Source: Asterella californica (lineage: Eukaryota > Streptophyta > Marchantiopsida > Marchantiales > Aytoniaceae). From it: 64,000 nt of DNA. The stretch spans positions 20,373,001 to 20,437,000 of the forward strand of contig JAYKYS010000010.1 of the NCBI GenBank assembly GCA_036924285.1, in the 5' to 3' direction. The notes under the pieces were generated by a model. It was given only the letters and a program-made list of their open reading frames with translations. It had not been told where the DNA came from and ran no database searches. Below are positions 53,626 through 63,559 of the stretch, in pieces (positions within the stretch are counted from its first letter, which is position 1; each line of letters opens with the position of its first letter). The position numbers were made by a program, and so were the translations under genes.

Positions 53626-54998
53626 TGTCGGAGTGTGATCCGTCTACCTAGGAAAGCGCCGGGCTTCTGGCTGTGGTTGTTTACTCAAGAGGTTGGCTTT
53701 CAGGTCACAACAGGAGCTATAAACACTCACACAGGAGTGTAGGATCCTCTGATATGCTCAAAAAGCGAAATTTAGGTCTCACTGGTAGTAATAGGCTTAA
53801 GCGGTGAACTTTGACACTCAAAGAGAGGAAAACTATGAAGGTTTAGACCTCTAAACTTCCCCTACATGCAAATGAGGTACTACTGAACTCACAGACGGAG
53901 TTTCAACCTGAGATCAAATTCTGACACGGAGATATGAACAGAAAAGTTCTGAATAAGAGAATTATGGCAATTTCTGGTACCTAGACAGCTATTCAGACAT
54001 AGAACAGAGAATTGGCTCGATGAATTTCAAATCTTCTCACAGTATTTGAAGTCTACAGGATGCTGAACATCCCTGTGAAGTTGGGACTCCTGAATGTTTG
54101 TAGAACTCCAGATCTCCTTCTCTAAAGTCGCTGCTCTAGATTAAGAGCTTTTCAGACCCCCTCTGCTTCAGCGGCCGCCCTGAATTACTCAATTACTCAA
54201 ATGATACAAAACTTTTTGGACAGTCGTAGCCCTCCTGACAGTGAACGCAACCACGAAGTTTTGAAGTGATTTCCTCAATTCTGCTGCAATTGGCACCGAA
54301 AACCCCAAAATCAACAAAAGTGACGCAGTTTTGGCACAATCCGAACTTCAATTGAGCATAACTCCTTGTTTATTGATCCAAATCGAGCAAAAATTTCACT
54401 GACAGTGCTTGGCACGACGAGCTCTCTCTTCCTGTGTTCTCAGATTTCGAAGATCCCTCACCAATTGCTCGAACTCTCCTCTAGAGCTCTGTTTCTAAAC
54501 TTAGAGTTTTACAAAAGACAAAAATGGACCAATGGGAGTTCATAGCTCCACTTGACTGTCCTTTTGTGCCTTAAACTACCTGGTAACTTATCTACACTCA
54601 TAAGCTACCACGTCAAGCCCCCTAGAGTGCCAGCGTAAAACTTAAACTACCTAAAATGACACATAGCCCCGAAAAATAACTTAAATTAGCTAGAAAGCAT
54701 GCATGGGCGACAAGTAAGTACAACCCATGAGCTCAAACCCCTATCAGCATGGAAACCCTAAGTTATGTACATTGAACGTCATTGACAAGTAAGAAGTCAC
54801 TTGCACAAGCGCACAAATGCTTGAACAAGATAACTAACATACTATCAGCCTACTAGGACTCAAAATAGTGTTAACTCTGTATGCAAAGGTGTCAAACATA
54901 TACATAAAGGACTAGAAGTAGTATGAGCTAACTTCTAGAACTACCAAACCTAAGCGTCGGAGTAGAAGTCAAGCATGTAGCCGCCAAATGGTGCGACA
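53626..54998 (-). repeat. A1 5' LTR
   Basis: 1,373 bp, TGTCG…CGACA, followed outside by GCGG (54,999-55,002). Confidence 0.97.
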
Positions 54999-55598
54999 GC
55001 GGGACCAAGTTAGGGATGTACAGAGAAGAAATCTTGGAATCTGGATGAGTTTTGAGCGATCTCTTCGAGAGGAGTTTCTTGAGGAGGATTCAGAGAGAGT
55101 TACTAGAAGGACATTTCTAGAGTTGAGCAGCAACCTGGTCGTATGATGAGCCTGAATGAGTTGTTGAGAGAGTTTGATCGGAGATATCGGCAACTCTCAA
55201 CTCTAGAGCGGATAACCCTAGATGCTAAAAGAATAGAGCTTTTCCTGCAAGCTACCGATGATGCTACAGCAGATCGGTTATGTTTTATGTTGGCCGATCG
55301 ATCTGCTGAGGGAGGTGTTACTATGGATTGGGGGAGAGTTGAGGATGTTGTGGCTGTACTTACAAGACAGAGGAGGGGAAGAGTGGCTGTGGGAGGACGT
55401 CCGCTTGCAGAAGTGGTCACTCCACCTTATGTTGCTCCTCAAGTACAGCAGCCTTTGGCCCCTGTTCCCATACCTGTTGTCCCAACTACAGTTCCTTTGA
55501 TGCCTTTTGTGCCAGCTCTAGCACAAAGGACACCTGTCCAGAGACCTGTGGAGAACCATGATCAACAGAACCAGATTGAAGACTTGATTCGGCAGATG
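54999..55598 (+). pseudogene. gag: B2 gag, part after A1, ending in C3
   Basis: Continues PELR as DQVRDVQRRN after removing A1 and one GCGG. SFERSLREEF and DSERVTRRTFLE match A1 ~117-141. A small frame change near 55,110-55,140 interrupts LEW; then MSLNELLREFDRRYRQLS and the Pro/Gln-rich linker run to DLIRQM. At ~55,598 the sequence switches to antisense C3 RNase H, so the ORF ends in foreign residues at 55,655. Confidence 0.88.
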
Positions 55599-58500
55599 CG
55601 AAATTTCTTCAATCCAAAGATCACCGCTAATCCTTCTCGTTCAGTCACGGAGTAATTCTTCTCCGCTGGAACCATCTGCCTACTAGCATAAGCTATAGGA
55701 TGATCATGCCCATCTCCATCTAGCTGACTTAATATACATCCGATTGCTACATTGGAGGCATCCGTATACACAATAAATGCTTTACTCCACTCAAGTTTAG
55801 CAAGTATAGGAGCTGTCACTAATGCCTTTTTCAGCTCCTCAAATGCTCCCTTTGCCTTCTGATCATGCACTATCAAGTCAAAATCAACTCCCTTCTTCAT
55901 GTACATAGTCAAAGCTATTGATTTGTTTGAGAAGGAAAAGACAAACCTACGATAATATCCAACCATGCCAAGAAACTGCCTCAACTTTGTCAAGTTGATC
56001 GGAAATGGAAGATCCACAATCTTCTTCACCTTCTCAGGATCTACCGCAATCCCATTCTTGGAAATGATGTGCCCTAACAGCAGACCTTCTTCGCAGCCAA
56101 AGATGCACTTCTCTGGATTTAGAGAAGCGTTGGCTTGCTCCAATCGCTGCAAAACTTTGATCACATGATCAAAGTGGTCCTCCTTTCTTCCGTACACACA
56201 GAAATCGTCAATGAAATCCCGAACAAACTTTCTTATGAATGGTTCAAACACCTTGTTCATGAACCTTTGAAACGTGGCCGGAGCATTACACAATCCGAAT
56301 GGCATCACCCGAAATGCAAATGTTCCCCAAGGAGTAGTGAAAGTAGTCAACTGTTGGTACTCCTGTGCTATCTTGATCTGGTTGTATCCACTATAACCAT
56401 CACCAAAGCTGTACCACTCATGACCAGCGACTTCCTCCAAAATCTCATCTATAAATGGTAGAGGATAATAATCCTTCTTGGTAACTGCATTCAACTTTTT
56501 ATAGTCTATGCACACTCGCAGCTTACCATTCTTCTTCTTGACAATCACAATGGGTGAAACCCATTCTGAGTTCTCTACCTCATAGATGAAACTCGCCTCC
56601 TTCGACTTGTCTATCTCCTCCTTGACCATCATTACCGTTGTGGGATTGACCCTTCTCTGTTTCTGTCGAACTGGTCTTGCGTGCTCCTCCAATTCGATTC
56701 GATGAGTCTCGAGAGTCACCTCCTTCAAATCCTTGTAGCTGAAAGCAAACACATGGATATATTTTTGAAATATATCTAGGAATCTACTTTTCTCCTCTTG
56801 AGTGACATTGATACCAAACTTCAGGGTAGAGAGTCTTCTCACAATCTCTGCCTCACTCAACTCTTCTTTGTCAAGATCTTTCTCCACTGCTAGTCGAGGC
56901 AACAAGTCAATAGCACTAAGCTGATGTAATGATTCATCTCGACCAAATCCTTCGTCCTCAGACGAAGATTCTTGATCGTAAGAATCTCCGGTATCTACTT
57001 CTGATACACTCTGATCATCCTCCGTATCAGATTCCCAGTAGTCACTAGTGGGTCTATCAGAGTCAAAAGTCACAACTCCAACACCCGAGAGAGGAACTAT
57101 CACTTTATGATCTCTAGGCCCAATCCGTAAGTATCCCTTGTGCCACCTATCTGTGGTGCGCACAGCTCTCAACCAAGGCCTACCTAGAAGCAAATCATAA
57201 CTAGAGTCCTTTAACACTTGAAAGGACATCAATGTTTGAACTCCCATCACAGACACGACCACCTTCTCTAACACACCAAGAGGTCTTACCCGTTGCTTGT
57301 TAGCCATCCCCACGACAATGCTAGCCGGGCGAGTTGGTTCCATCCCCAACTTCTTCATCAACCTCTCCGATATGGCGTTGACAGCCGATCCTCCATCCAC
57401 CAATACGTCAGAGACGTAGTGACCATTCAACCGGACTTCAATCTTTGAAGCCCTAGTGCATACCTCTGAAGCATGCACATCCACCACACGAACTCCCACA
57501 GACTTTGATGTCTTGCTCTTGGGTTTCTTCTTCTTGCTTCTCTTAGAACTCAGTCCTCCTCTGAGTTCTCTTCGTAAGCTGGGATTAAGTGCGATCAGTT
57601 GTCCAACAGTGATGTTGGCTTTCTGAGCACCCACATCTTCAACCACATCATATCCCGCTTGGGAAGATGAAATGGTGAAATCCGCCATCCCTAGCTTCCT
57701 TCTTGGCTCCCTTGGTGTACTCGAAACATTACTCGAACGAGTACTTCTACTTGCTGACTCCTCCATGAAAACCGGTTCATCAGAAAATCGAGTTCTTTTT
57801 CTTTCTTGAGCTAAAAGCTCCACCGGTGCATGAGAAGAGTTTGAACTCTCTCCTTTCTCGTAGATGGGATCTCGCACGACATCGATAGTAGCCACCCCCT
57901 TGTCTCGTCCTTGTGATGGATTTCCTCCACCCACATTCATTCTGATAGCTTCGGCACCTCTTGCTCCGTTGTTAGGACAATTTCGCTGGAAATGAGAACC
58001 TCCACACGTCCAACAAGTGATTCCTCCAAAGTTACCTTGGTTGCCTCCAAAGTTATCTTGATTTCCTCGGTTGGGATTGTTGTCGTAACCTCTTTGACCT
58101 CCTCCTCCACCTTTGTTCCTCCATTCTCGTAACTGCACCACGTTTATCTTGAGATCCGCAAGAGTATCGGTGATGCTCTTCAGCTCGGCATGAAAATCAG
58201 AGGTGGCAGTAGACATCGTTGTTGGGACAAACGGTCTTGGCACCATCGTTGGAGTAGGAGCTGACGTTGAAGCAATCACCAATTGTGATGGTGCAGGTGC
58301 GATCATTGTGGTTACACCAGGAGGCGGAGTCGACAGCAGAGCAGCATGATGAGGTTGGATGATATCTCTTTCATCCAAACTCTCTTCCATGTTTGTCGCA
58401 ATCTTGATGGCCTCCGCTTTGGTTGTTGGCTTCTCGTACCTCACTTGGGTTCGAATTGAAGGTCTCAACCCTCCCACCAAGTTCTTGGTCAACACTGCTC

Positions 58501-58909
58501 CAATCCCCGCCATCGTTAGCTCCACATTGTCTCCACTCTTCCGTAGGACCGTCCGAAACCGTTGCTCCAACTTATCCACCCTTTCGGCATATTGCCGAAC
58601 TTTGTCGTCGTCTCGTTGCTTCAAATGAGTAAGCTCCACCATGAGCTTCTCATAACTCTCTTCTGGAAGAAATTCCTCGATGAGTGCATTACTCAACGTC
58701 TCCTATGTGTCCTCAATTGCACCAGGTGTCTTGCTCTTCACTCGGTCGTCATACCACGTAAGAGCAAAATCTTCTAAAAACTCTGGCAGTAACAACACCC
58801 ATTCTTCCTTCCTTCTCACGTTGTTTCCGATGCAACCCCTTTTGAAGTCTCGTACAAATGGTTCTACATCTTCATTGTCCTTCTCATGAAACACTGGTAA
58901 CTTCCCCAT
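55599..58909 (-). pseudogene. C3 gag-pol, truncated, one nonsense codon
   Basis: ATG 58,909 (MGKLPVFHEK). A TAG at 58,703-58,705 replaces the Trp of TWETLSN; from 58,696 the frame is open for over 1,000 codons. Capsid, knuckle CWTCGGSHFQRNC (CX2CX3HX4C), protease LVDGGSAVNAIS, RT with GDGYSGYNQ and FIDDFCVYG, RNase H YTDASNVAIG. It shows that C gag, protease and RT are in one frame. The last ~10 codons of the ORF are antisense B2. Confidence 0.92.
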
Positions 58910-58958
58910 CTTGTAACTACTCTTTCTACCCTTCTAATTTTTGTGCAATAACTACTCG

Positions 58959-59123
58959 CTAAAAGAGTACGAACATCACCAATTCCATTCGCGAATAATC
59001 TACCATAGGTAAAATGAAAGGAAATGGTTGTAACAACACCTCTTGTGCCATCTCTTCTCCCAAGGTAATCATGAGCCTGAGTCGCATCACCGCCTTCTCC
59101 ACCATCCGAATGACGATCTCCAT
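58959..59123 (-). CDS. C3 leader ORFd (54 aa)
   Basis: ATG 59,123 in the TGATG overlap with ORFc; TAG 58,959-58,961, 49 bases before gag. TLGEEMAQEV core, QPFPF, MFVLF end. Same length as C2. Confidence 0.5.
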   Translation of the reverse strand: MEIVIRMVEKAVMRLRLMITLGEEMAQEVLLQPFPFILPMVDYSRMELVMFVLF

Positions 59124-59599
59124 CACAACTCAGCTGAGTCCTCTTTTGAAGTCGACAACTTCTCCGTCTCAGCTCTTTGAGTCTCGTCCAACTTCTGGAC
59201 AACTGACGTAAGTAGGGCGGCCACATCGACGCACTTGTGTCCTCTGGATAGATCACCCACTCCACAACTTGGACAAGGATCTTCGCCTAGAAGATGAATT
59301 GGCGCTGGTGACGATGGACCCACTCGAAGACTTAAATCAGTAAACTCCCGCTTCCCTTTAGCTCTCTCTGTTCTGATTCTAGTTGGACAATTCACTACTT
59401 TATGTCCCAACCCTCTACAGAAATAACACCACAAGTCGGTTTCTACTCTTCTCTTCGGAGATTCTACTTGAGGTTTTGTACTAGGGTTCTCAAACTCAAC
59501 GATAACCTCTTTCGAGCTCTCTCCGACACTTACTATGACATCTAAACCTTGAGGAAGGTTTCTAAGTCTAACTTTCCAATCTTTTGAACTTCCACTCAT
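59123..59599 (-). CDS. C3 leader ORFc: zinc-knuckle protein (158 aa)
   Basis: ATG 59,599 (MSGSSKDWKV). Canonical CCHC knuckle CYFCRGLGHKVVNC in the middle, CPSCGVGDLSRGHKC later, charged helical end. Intact here; the best copy of the three. Likely nucleic-acid binding, by the knuckle alone. Confidence 0.75.
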   Translation of the reverse strand: MSGSSKDWKVRLRNLPQGLDVIVSVGESSKEVIVEFENPSTKPQVESPKRRVETDLWCYFCRGLGHKVVNCPTRIRTERAKGKREFTDLSLRVGPSSPAPIHLLGEDPCPSCGVGDLSRGHKCVDVAALLTSVVQKLDETQRAETEKLSTSKEDSAEL

Positions 59600-59737
59600 G
59601 TTGCGTCTTCTCAACCATTAAGTGGACAAAATATCGTTGAGGAAAATAACTCTACATCACTTTCTTAACTCTTTCGAGCTTTATATTGAAAATCGTGTAT
59701 TCTACATGCTATACACGAAATAAAATCCAATCTAAAA

Positions 59738-60055
59738 TTAAGAGTCCATGATAATATCCTCATGACCATCGTCTGTACTAATCCTAGCAGACATCTTAAA
59801 GTCACTTTTGTAAGGATCACACTCTACTTCGCCAGGAGCATTCGTGACCTCCACAGTGAATGATACTTTGAACTCAACCTTCTTCACATCTGCGCCGATG
59901 CTCGCAGAAGCTTCTTGATATAAAGCAAAAATATCACCCCAATTGCAATAGAAGCTTGATCGCAACGCCTCTATACTTAACTTTGGCTTTTTCGTCTCCG
60001 TTATAACTCCCAAACGTCTCTTCTTCAACTTCGGCACTCGAACTGGATTCCCCAT
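59738..60055 (-). CDS. C3 leader ORFb (105 aa)
   Basis: ATG 60,055 to TAA 59,738-59,740. PKLKKRRLG basic start, LSIEALRSS, ADVKKVEFKVSF, APGEVECDPYKSDFKMSARI, acidic end. The longest version of this ORF. Not recognised. Confidence 0.7.
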   Translation of the reverse strand: MGNPVRVPKLKKRRLGVITETKKPKLSIEALRSSFYCNWGDIFALYQEASASIGADVKKVEFKVSFTVEVTNAPGEVECDPYKSDFKMSARISTDDGHEDIIMDS

Positions 60056-60267
60056 GAAGTATCTTCAAGACCTCCTTGAATGCCGAAACGTATATCTCTT
60101 AGTTGGTAAGAGATCTCTCCAAGATTTTTGTGGTCTCCAGTAGCTCACCCTCCAAGCTACTAAATCATGAAGTTTCAACAGAAACTTCCCTAATCAGAAG
60201 AGATGGTGATGACTGTACAAATTTTTAGAGAACTGAAATTTGTATATTTTCACTTCCCTCATGGTTG

Positions 60268-60450
60268 TCAACCCCCTCCACTTTGAAAAATTCTTTCTCC
60301 CTCTTCAGACCTCATCTTCTCATGATTTCTTTTGTCTTAGATAGGTTATCAGCCAATCTAAAACACTGGAAAGTTTCTCAGGAAAATAAAATTCATAGAA
60401 AATCTGACACTGACTGTAAAATTTTTCCAGAGAGCAGAATTTCTAAACTC
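60268..60450. repeat. Single ~190-bp leader unit in C3
   Basis: One copy of the unit that is triplicated in C1, beginning CCCCCTCCACTTTG. It lies between ORFb and ORFa. Nothing else is seen in this stretch. Confidence 0.7.
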
Positions 60451-60536
60451 ACAAATTTATCTCCTCTAATAACTTTTCTCTCCTCCTTCCTCTACAACTC
60501 TTGTTGCACACTCTTTCAACTCTCCTCAAACCCTTT

Positions 60537-60707
60537 CTAAGTGAACAAGATGTAAAGAATGACTTCGAACGCGTCATATATCACTACGGGATACACGAAA
60601 GGTTCTAACGTTGCTAACATCGCGTTAGCTCTCTCTCCTCCCAACGTTCTCTCCATGTGCTCTCTCATAATCTCTTTTTGTCGAATATAGAACTGAACTC
60701 TAAACAT
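60537..60707 (-). CDS. C3 leader ORFa (56 aa)
   Basis: ATG 60,707, TAG 60,537-60,539; 25 bases from the PBS. It encodes exactly the same protein as C2 ORFa despite five base differences, all synonymous. Confidence 0.75.
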   Translation of the reverse strand: MFRVQFYIRQKEIMREHMERTLGGERANAMLATLEPFVYPVVIYDAFEVILYILFT

Positions 60708-60732
60708 CGTTCAACGATCCCTTCAAGTGAGG

Positions 60733-60749
60733 TCCCGGCAACGGAACCA
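60733..60749 (-). other. C3 primer binding site (tRNA-Glu type)
   Basis: Element strand TGGTTCCGTTGCCGGGA, four bases after the LTR; identical to C2. Confidence 0.8.
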
Positions 60750-60753
60750 AAAA

Positions 60754-61666
60754 TGTAAACCCTCCGCGGTCCTATCGATCAACTACCCCCCGATCTCTCA
60801 ACCTCCACGATCGTCATCCACGAATCTGCAACATGTCGGGCCTGTATCTCACTCAGGGGTCACCTCTGATGGCTTTGATGGAAACACACCATGAACTTGA
60901 AGGGAAAATGCTGAGTTCACTCATTCATACACCCACAAACTTATCAACTAAAAATCTCCTTAAACACATCAACTAAAATCCTCCATTCTAACGACGTCTC
61001 TCAAGTTCTCACATGCTAAAAATATCCCACATTCTCTATATTACTCAAGTTGTCATTACGACAATGTGAAAACAAGGATGAGAAGCTCTTCTCTATTCCT
61101 CTATTTATACATTCTAGGTTTTTACTTTGGTACCCCCGGTAACTCAGCCGTAACTACTTTTACCGGGTTTTACTAAGATATTACTTAAGGTAAAAGCATT
61201 AATCACATGGGCTTTTTACCTTTTCACATGGGCTTATTCCTTCAAAGTCAACAACTTCTAGAAGGATTCTGGAATATTCTCAAGGAATTTCGAATTTCCA
61301 CCCCCCCTCTACACTAGGACCCACTAAAAAGGAAACATGTGGAATCTCTTCTTGTTTTTAATGCCAACAAAGTCCACAACTTTAATCCAACCACTAATAT
61401 CAAGTCAAAAAGAAGATAAGGGATACTTTCCACCTCCTTTCTACCTTTTAGACAAGATGACAAGATAGTAGTGCTCACTCTTTAGCAAATATTTGAATTC
61501 TGCCAAAAGTACAGCTAAGTTTAACCATAACTAACTTTTAGCTAGTCATGACTAACTTGATACCTCCTAAAAGTACTTTGGCAGCAAATAAACATTCTCA
61601 ACACTTAGTTAGAACTAAACACCTTACTAATAGACAAACTTCCTATGTGTAACATAGGTCGTTACA
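60754..61666 (-). repeat. C3 5' LTR
   Basis: 913 bp, element strand TGTAACGACC at 61,666 to TTTACA at 60,754. TATA octamer (reverse TATTTATA) at 61,102-61,109. Confidence 0.93.
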
Positions 61667-62541
61667 GTATCGAGAGTGGATTGGATTTGCTTTTGTGTTA
61701 AGAGATGCTTGGTACGAATCCTGAGTGACTTGGTGAGTTGTTTGTTGTTTCGAGAAGCTGAAAGTTGGGATCCAGTCCTGTGCCTCCCAATCTTCCAAGC
61801 TTCTCAAATCCACATCTTCCTAGAGAGACTAGAAGACTAGAAAGGCTGGCAAAATGCGCGAGAAGACGTGAGGATCCGTTACGGATCTCTTCAGTCCGAC
61901 CCATAGCAGCTTATTCTTTCTTCTTCCCGAACTTAGAAGAGAGTTGTGAGAAGTCTTGCTGGCAGAATCTGGAGAGAATGGTCGAGGGTCATATCTTCTC
62001 ATCATGCAACAAGCTTCTTCTGAGTGTGTATGAGAGGTGAGAAGTCAGAAGAACAGAGTGCGAATGTCTTGTGTCTGTTGTGAGGTTAGATTGCGTGTAG
62101 GAAGCAGAAGATAGATGAGATCAGTGAAGGGAAGCCTGGCTTGGGGAAGTCTTCCGAGAACGTTATTGAATCGGAAGCTGTCCCGGGAGTCTTCCCAGAG
62201 ACCACTGTCATCGCAGGAGCCCGCAACCGTCTTCTGAACTTTTCATACGCTCTACTTCTCGCATATCTTGTATCTTCTGTTATGAAGTAGGATGTAATGC
62301 AAGGTGGGTTGTCTTCTTAGGAATCCATGCGAGGTCTTGCTTAGTTAGGATTGTTTAGATATAGCTCGTAAGACGAGAGCTACTTAGGAAGCACTGTTAA
62401 GATCCCGGAAGACGGAGTAGTTGTCTTCTGGAAGACTAGAATCGTCTTCTGAAAGTGGAAGCTAGACTGTGAGAACTTGGGAAGGATTGAGCCTTCGGCT
62501 CACAGTAAGTACGTGTAGCTTAGTGCAACAGAGTTTCAAAT

Positions 62542-62748
62542 ATGTCGATGCATCCTCGAGGGTTGGTGTTATCGGCAACAGAGTTGGCCGAGACCAACCC
62601 CTTCATCAAGGAGTTGGGTCTCGACTTCTTCCTGTGGGATTGGAACCTCGCCGACCAGGATCTTCTGGAGGAGGTTTGGACAGCATTACTGCCTCGCAAC
62701 CGTGTACTTGCGAAGGCAGGAGTAGCTCGGGAAAGATCATCTTCCTAG
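62542..62748 (+). pseudogene. Unrecognised ORF, 5' part
   Basis: 68 codons from ATG 62,542 (MSMHPRGLVL) with ETNPFIKELGLDFFLW and a Trp-rich stretch, ending at TAG. Plausibly the start of the coding region that continues at 62,960-63,559 in other frames, with breaks between. No family is recognised. Confidence 0.35.
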
Positions 62749-62939
62749 ACAGCAGAATGGTGCCGTAGGGCTTTCCACAGGTCGGAAGCAGAGAACAAGA
62801 GGTATGAATTGGAGAAGAAGATCCTATCCCATGATCTCGGGGAAGTGGCATGTGCTTGGAAGTACAACTTGTCTCTTCCTGGAAGACAGGCAGGGAAGAA
62901 ACGGATGGAAGGTTGAAGCTTATCGAGAGCCATAGAAGC

Positions 62940-63559
62940 GTCTTCTGGCGAAGCTGTTCCTTCACCTCTTTCTTAAGGAGAAAGCGCAAAAGACGAGGTA
63001 CTTTGGAGACCAGGACGTGGAATTCCTGGAAGCCATTTGAGAGGGGCTATCCATCAACTGGGGCGCGTTCTTCGAAGCATATGTGCAGGTGGAGCTGGTG
63101 TACTTAGGCACCCCAGCAGGAGGACATCTTACTCCATTCTGCTGTTACCTATACGTAGCCAAGGGGGATCTAACGGAAGATCAGTTGGTGAGATATGGGC
63201 CAGCAGGGCAGCACGAGGCGAAGGAGGAGACCTTGAGAGAAGACGACCGAGCAGCAGCAATGACTCTCCCTCCCACTCTGATGTCACAGATGAGACCAAG
63301 TACTCATCAGAAGACGCTTCTGATGAGGAAAGATGACTCCAGTGGGTCAGAAGACGCAACACCACCAAGGAAGATGGGTCCTAGGAGTGTGCCTAGGAAG
63401 ACCACCTCTTTCCCGATCATTCACTTTGGATCGGAGTCCGACTCACATGAGGAGCCATTGAGTACCCGAGCTGCACAGAAGACGGCTTCTGCAACACCAG
63501 GGAGTCTTCCGAAGACTCCAAAAGACGAAGGTTGGATGGATACTCCTACTGCGATGTAA
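62940..63559 (+). pseudogene. Unrecognised ORF, middle part
   Basis: The frame of 63,083-63,559 extends upstream through one TGA (63,038-63,040) to about 62,940. It contains LFLHLFLKEKAQKTRYF, INWGAFFEAYVQVELVYL, HLTPFCCYLYVAKGDL, then an acidic Ser/Pro/Lys-rich region, and ends at TAA 63,557. The WGAFFEAY…HLTPFCCYLYVAK pattern reminds me of N-terminal domains of some plant transposon ORFs, but that is a weak impression. Confidence 0.4.

Larger units (their letters stand above)
46293..54998 (-). mobile_element. A1: nearly intact, young A element
   Basis: 8,706 bp: LTRs 46,293-47,665 and 53,626-54,998, PBS, gag-protease (790 codons, open), linker in the -1 frame, pol (1,063 codons, open), polypurine tract. 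GCGG on both sides. The two LTRs are the same length and differ at about four positions by my reading. Two defects: a one-base loss between linker and pol relative to D2, and Pro in place of the second His of the integrase zinc motif. Confidence 0.97.
44568..55598 (+). mobile_element. B2: truncated B element containing A1
   Basis: 5' LTR, putative PBS and gag N-terminal half only; gag is split by A1 and ends at ~55,598 against C3 in opposite orientation. Inserted in a D1-type LTR after ACGT. The rest of gag, pol and the 3' LTR are absent. Confidence 0.88.
55599..61666 (-). mobile_element. C3: C element truncated within RNase H
   Basis: 5' LTR (60,754-61,666), PBS, leader ORFs a-d and gag to mid RNase H. 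Integrase and 3' LTR are missing because the element is joined to B2 gag at ~55,598. The outer four bases are GTAT (61,667-61,670); no partner remains. Confidence 0.92.

Noticed and set aside
58864..59265. 133-codon minus ORF overlapping ORFc, ORFd and gag of C3
   Set aside because: It is the third frame across real ORFs; the matching frame is not reported as a long open stretch in C1 or C2.
62606..62989. 127-codon minus ORF near the right edge
   Set aside because: The plus strand has more coherent coding character; the minus frame has no motif.
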